From the NCBI GenBank assembly GCA_964402955.1, contig CAYOEZ010000186.1:1-9697 (forward strand): 9,697 bases of DNA. Reading direction: 5' to 3'. Positions 6,395-9,697 of this stretch are shown here, one piece after another. This stretch comes from CAYOEZ01 sp964402955. Its GTDB lineage: Bacteria > Chloroflexota > DTOL01 > DAOUCN01. Under the pieces are notes generated by a model. That model had not been told where the DNA came from, did not search any database, and saw only the letters and a program-made list of their open reading frames with translations. The translations under genes were made by a program, and so were the position numbers. How positions within the stretch are numbered: the stretch's first letter is position 1; every line of letters starts with the position of its first letter.

Positions 6395-6423
6395 AGCATA
6401 GTCGAATCTGCTCGAAAAGTCAA
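6395..6423 (-). promoter_or_regulatory. Sigma70-like promoter of the MNT-HEPN pair
   Basis: The minus strand has TTGACT (-35, 6423-6418), a 17-nt spacer and TATGCT (-10, 6400-6395). Both boxes are near consensus with ideal spacing. Transcription would begin near 6388, about 43 nt before the MNT ATG. It lies just after the mannosidase stop, so the pair can be expressed independently of the mannosidase. A TTCGA word repeats inside the spacer. Confidence 0.65.
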
Positions 6424-6450
6424 GACGTAGCGACTTTTGTTCCGGCCCGA

Positions 6451-9400
6451 TTACGCCGGCACGATGCGCACCGTCGCAATCTCGAACGGTTTGACATAAA
6501 GCGTGACCGTCTTCCCGTCCACTGCCAGCGCGGTCTGGTTCTCCTCCAGAAGGTTGGCGCGCCAGGCGGCGGCGATAGAGAAACCGCACGTGAGCTGCAC
6601 TGGCCCACGCCAGCGCAGACTATCGTACAGGCGCACGATCATGCCGTTGCCGTCCTCGGACCGCTTGATCGTCTCGATGACGATCTGCGGCTGGTTGGTT
6701 GAGATCAGAACGGCGGAGGCTTGCGAAACGGGTTCGACCGTTGCTGTGCCCCCCGCGCCCGCGACGGCTATGAGCGGGTCGTTGAGCGCGTATGCCTGCG
6801 CAATCGTCTCGAAGTGGCTGTTCTGGCTATGCGGCAACAGGCTGTAGACGAAACGATGCTCGCCGAGGTCAGCAAAGGGATCGGGACTGGTCGGCCCGCG
6901 CAGCAGACTGATGCGCATGACGTTGTTGCGGATGTCATGGCCATACTTGCAGTCGTTGAGCAAGCTGACGCCATAGTTGCCTTCGCTGAGATCGACCCAC
7001 TTCTGAGCGCAGGTCTCGAAGCGCGCCCAATCCCAACTGGTGTTGCGATGGGTGGGCCGCTCGACGTTGCCCCACTGGATCTCGTAGGTGGCGACCGGAG
7101 AGAGGACGTCCACCGGGAAGGCCGCCTTCAGGAAGGTGTGCCGTTCTTTCCAGTTGATGGCCGTGTCGAAGTCGATGCGCTTGCTGTTCCACTGCAACGA
7201 GATGCGCTGCACGTAATCGGAGTGCAACACGCGGCGCTTGATTTCGATCGTGGAGCGCAGGGGGCCGCTTTCGACAACCGTTATCGACGCTGCAGGCTCC
7301 GCCAGGGTCATCTTGTCATCGTAGAAGATGTCCACGTCCCAGGCGTCCCAGTTCATGGGGCGGTCCTCGAACGCCTGCCACTGGTTGGCAAGCGCTCCGG
7401 CCGGCAGTACCTCGCGCTCGGCGATCTTGTCGAAGACGCGCGTGATGTCGCCAGCAGCGTTCAGTTCAACGCGCACGAGCATGTTCTCGATGTGCGACGG
7501 CGAAACGGTCAGGCCCAGGGTGGCCCGGCGTGTGCTGCGGCGGCGGTTCGCGACCAGTGGCGTGACGCTATATGGCGGGCGCGCTCTGAGGCTGCCGATG
7601 AGGGTTCCCTGCGCGGTTTCTTGTGTCACCACGGCCAACCCGTCAGCGAACTTGAGCCCACCCCCTAGCTTTCCAGGATAGAGCGCCACGTCGTTGCGCA
7701 TGAATGAGGATGGGTTGACGAGCAGCACATCGCCGCCCGTCTTGCCGGCGATGCCGGCCAGTGCGTCCCTGCGCGCGCTCTCGCTCATGGCGGCGATCTC
7801 GGCATACTGTTGCTGCGACTCGGCATACACCTGGCCGATGCTGCTGCCGGGAATGATGTCGTGGAACTGGTTGAGGCAGACAAGCTCCCATGCCTTGTGC
7901 AGAGTAGCGACGGGATACTCGTAGCCGGCGTCGAGCTGCGCGGCCAGTGTGGCCAGAAACTCGGCGTCGTGCAGCAGAAACTCGCTCTTGCGGTTGCCAC
8001 GCTTGTTGCGGCTCTGCGTGGTATAGGTGCCGCGATGCAGCTCAAAGTACAGCTCGCCGTTCCAGATGGGCAGACTGTCGCCGGCCGTGCGCTCCATCTC
8101 GCGGAAGAAGTTGGCGACGCTGTCCTGGCGCATGCGCGGCGTGGCCGGGAAGGTGCCCATCTCGCGCACATTCTCGATCATCTCGCGCGTGGGGCCGCCG
8201 CCGCCATCGCCGTAGCCGTAGGCCATGAGCATGACCTGTTGTTGTTCTTTCTGTTGGAAGTTGGTCCACGTGCCCAGAACCTGGTCGGGTGTAGCCTTGG
8301 CGTTATACGTGCTCGCTCCGTAGCCGCCGGCCTCGGGCGTGGTGCTGAAGTGAGTGAGGACGAGCGTGCCGTCCAGCCCCTGCCACCAGAAACTGTCGTA
8401 GGGCAGGCGGTTGTACTGATTCCATCCGATCTTGATGGTAAAGAAGTAAGCGCAACCGGCTTCTTTGATCAACTGCGGCAGGTTCCAGGCGTAACCGAAC
8501 ACGTCGGGCAGCCATAGCACCGGCGAATCGACGTCCTTGCCAAAGTGCTCGCGCCAGAAGCTGCGCCCGAGCAGGAACTGGCGCGCCAATGACTCGGGGC
8601 CGGAGATGTTGCAGTCGGCCTCGACCCACATGCCGCCCATTGGTTCCCAGCGGCCCTCGGCCACGCTCTGCTTGATGGCGTCGAAAAGCTCAGGGTAGTC
8701 CTGGCGCACGTAGTCGTAGAGCTGCGCCTGGCTCTGGCTGAAGTGGTACTCGGGGAACTGTTCCATGAGGCGCAGGACGGTGTGGAAGGTGCGTCCCGAC
8801 TTGCGCCGCGTCTGCCCCAGCGTCCACAGCCAGGCCACGTCGATATGCGAATGGCCGGTGGCGACGATGGCTGTCTCTTGCGCCGGCCCGGCCTTGGCGA
8901 TGCCCGCTTTCAATGCGGCGTGAGCGGCAGGCACGCTGGCGTAGAACTCGTCGCCGAGCGGCTCACGCGTGTCGAGGACGGTGAAGGCCTCGTCGAGAGC
9001 GTTGAGCAGGTGGCCTTTGGCGGGGTTGTTGGCGTCGAGGTTACCGGCGATGCCCAGCGCCACACGCGCCGTGATGATGAAGTCGCGCGTCGGCTGGTCG
9101 AGTTGCACGACAGCGCAATCGTGCATGAAGAGCTTGGTGCGCGGCTCGTTGTTGCGCCAGCCGCCCAGGCCGGTCCATCCGTGCAAGGCCAGCAGGTGCT
9201 CCTTGCCGTCTGCGCAGCGGGCGGGCAGCAGAATCTCCTGGTGGTGGCGGTCGCCGGCGGCGTAGGGCAGGCCGTCGATGTAGGCAAGCGTTTCGGGATG
9301 GCTGAAGTCGCCTGCCTCGCCCAGCGGAAGGTAGAAAGCTATTGGCGCGCTTGCGTCCCAGTCTGCAGGAATGCGAAAGTGCGTGCGCAGCATGAAGTCG

Positions 9401-9609
9401 GTAACCCACGCTCCCCAGTAGTCGCCTGGCTGGATGGTCTGCCAGGCCGCGTCATCAACGCTGGCGTCCACAAGCGGGGCAGCGAGCGGATCGGGTAGGG
9501 TTGTATAGCGGAATGGCGGCAGCGGCGCGCTCCGCCGGTAGACGAGGGGCTCAATCAAGGCCAGGCGCTGGGCGATTTTCTTCTCGGTCCAGCGGACTTT
9601 GTGTTGCAT
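6451..9609 (-). CDS. GH38 alpha-mannosidase, cytosolic MAN2C1-like type
   Basis: The 1052-residue, zinc-dependent retaining glycosidase removes alpha-linked mannose from oligosaccharides. There is no signal peptide, so the enzyme is probably cytosolic. Domain order: an N-terminal beta domain (about 1-240), the GH38 catalytic barrel (about 247-510), a three-helix middle domain (about 515-610) and C-terminal beta domains (about 640-1052). Expected zinc ligands are H255 and D257 (GHSHIDVAW), D369, which is also the nucleophile (WLPDVFGY), and H583 (LNQFHDIIPGSS). GYGDGGGG (464-471) and WNGELYFELHRGTYTTQ (516-532) are further GH38 signatures. The length matches human MAN2C1 (about 1040) and bacterial relatives. 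GGAGG lies 5 nt before the ATG. It is the most upstream of the minus-strand genes; MNT/HEPN follow after 105 nt. Specificity (alpha-1,2, 1,3 or 1,6) cannot be read from sequence. Confidence 0.95.
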   Translation of the reverse strand: MQHKVRWTEKKIAQRLALIEPLVYRRSAPLPPFRYTTLPDPLAAPLVDASVDDAAWQTIQPGDYWGAWVTDFMLRTHFRIPADWDASAPIAFYLPLGEAGDFSHPETLAYIDGLPYAAGDRHHQEILLPARCADGKEHLLALHGWTGLGGWRNNEPRTKLFMHDCAVVQLDQPTRDFIITARVALGIAGNLDANNPAKGHLLNALDEAFTVLDTREPLGDEFYASVPAAHAALKAGIAKAGPAQETAIVATGHSHIDVAWLWTLGQTRRKSGRTFHTVLRLMEQFPEYHFSQSQAQLYDYVRQDYPELFDAIKQSVAEGRWEPMGGMWVEADCNISGPESLARQFLLGRSFWREHFGKDVDSPVLWLPDVFGYAWNLPQLIKEAGCAYFFTIKIGWNQYNRLPYDSFWWQGLDGTLVLTHFSTTPEAGGYGASTYNAKATPDQVLGTWTNFQQKEQQQVMLMAYGYGDGGGGPTREMIENVREMGTFPATPRMRQDSVANFFREMERTAGDSLPIWNGELYFELHRGTYTTQSRNKRGNRKSEFLLHDAEFLATLAAQLDAGYEYPVATLHKAWELVCLNQFHDIIPGSSIGQVYAESQQQYAEIAAMSESARRDALAGIAGKTGGDVLLVNPSSFMRNDVALYPGKLGGGLKFADGLAVVTQETAQGTLIGSLRARPPYSVTPLVANRRRSTRRATLGLTVSPSHIENMLVRVELNAAGDITRVFDKIAEREVLPAGALANQWQAFEDRPMNWDAWDVDIFYDDKMTLAEPAASITVVESGPLRSTIEIKRRVLHSDYVQRISLQWNSKRIDFDTAINWKERHTFLKAAFPVDVLSPVATYEIQWGNVERPTHRNTSWDWARFETCAQKWVDLSEGNYGVSLLNDCKYGHDIRNNVMRISLLRGPTSPDPFADLGEHRFVYSLLPHSQNSHFETIAQAYALNDPLIAVAGAGGTATVEPVSQASAVLISTNQPQIVIETIKRSEDGNGMIVRLYDSLRWRGPVQLTCGFSIAAAWRANLLEENQTALAVDGKTVTLYVKPFEIATVRIVPA

Positions 9610-9659
9610 GGAGTCCTCCAGAGAGTGCTGAGTGCCGGTCAGGTAGATGTTCTAAGTCG

Positions 9660-9665
9660 TGTCAA
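9660..9665 (-). promoter_or_regulatory. Possible -35 box upstream of the mannosidase gene
   Basis: A perfect TTGACA lies on the minus strand 50 nt before the mannosidase ATG. No good -10 is found at 16-18 nt (CTGACC at 17), so this is a weak promoter call or an activator-dependent promoter. Confidence 0.25.
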
Positions 9666-9679
9666 TAGTCAGAACCTTA

Positions 9680-9697
9680 AGATGTGTATACTTATCT
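9680..9697. promoter_or_regulatory. Dyad AGAT-N2-GTATAC-N2-ATCT upstream of the mannosidase
   Basis: The last 18 bases form a dyad centred on GTATAC with AGAT/ATCT arms (14 of 18 symmetric). A GT...AC core is typical of GntR-family operators. It lies about 70 nt before the mannosidase start and just upstream of TTGACA. The window ends here, so the full site may extend further. Confidence 0.3.

Noticed and set aside
6346..6423. N-terminal extension of the MNT protein from a TTG at 6423
   Set aside because: The TTG is part of the -35 hexamer, the likely transcription start lies downstream of it, and a strong ribosome binding site precedes the ATG at 6345.
6721..7668. Long plus-strand open frame (315 codons) opposite the mannosidase
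   Set aside because: It is a shadow of a GC-rich, clearly conserved GH38 gene. The translation shows no recognisable domain. The same holds for plus-strand frames at 4164-5090, 7810-8517 and 8743-9498.

Overview
The window is GC-rich bacterial DNA with densely packed, mostly minus-strand genes and good Shine-Dalgarno sites. I infer a free-living, sugar-degrading bacterium, possibly a member of the Chloroflexota. That guess rests on the gene mix (GH38 mannosidase, AraB/AraD with a fucose-isomerase-like enzyme, MNT/HEPN pair) and no marker gene confirms it.

Layout, left to right. Bases 3-608 (+) hold the C-terminal part of a class I SAM-dependent methyltransferase whose start lies outside the window. 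A convergent gap (609-732) carries a long, nearly perfect inverted repeat. Everything from 733 to 9609 is on the minus strand. In transcription order (right to left) the genes are: a cytosolic-type GH38 alpha-mannosidase (9609-6451); an MNT nucleotidyltransferase and HEPN protein overlapping by 17 nt (6345-5586) with their own sigma70-like promoter; an L-fucose-isomerase-like enzyme (5507-4074); L-ribulokinase AraB (4045-2363); a DapA/NanA-family aldolase or dehydratase (2366-1410, ATGA overlap with araB); and L-ribulose-5-phosphate 4-epimerase AraD (1374-733, TTG start).

The isomerase, kinase and epimerase form a complete set of activities for L-arabinose -> L-ribulose -> L-ribulose-5-phosphate -> D-xylulose-5-phosphate. 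The isomerase position is filled by a FucI-type protein instead of a classical AraA. The DapA-like protein adds a possible pyruvate-type aldolase or dehydratase step on a related sugar acid. The mannosidase would supply mannose from imported oligosaccharides. The MNT/HEPN pair looks like a separate toxin-antitoxin-type cassette lodged between the mannosidase and the arabinose genes.

The most unusual feature is a run of three consecutive hairpins (about 57 nt, 1757-1813) inside the DapA-like gene. It is translated in frame as an extra segment of about 20 residues at a surface-loop position. It looks like a small palindromic repeat that has invaded a coding sequence without breaking it. No tRNA, rRNA, CRISPR array or transposase gene was seen.
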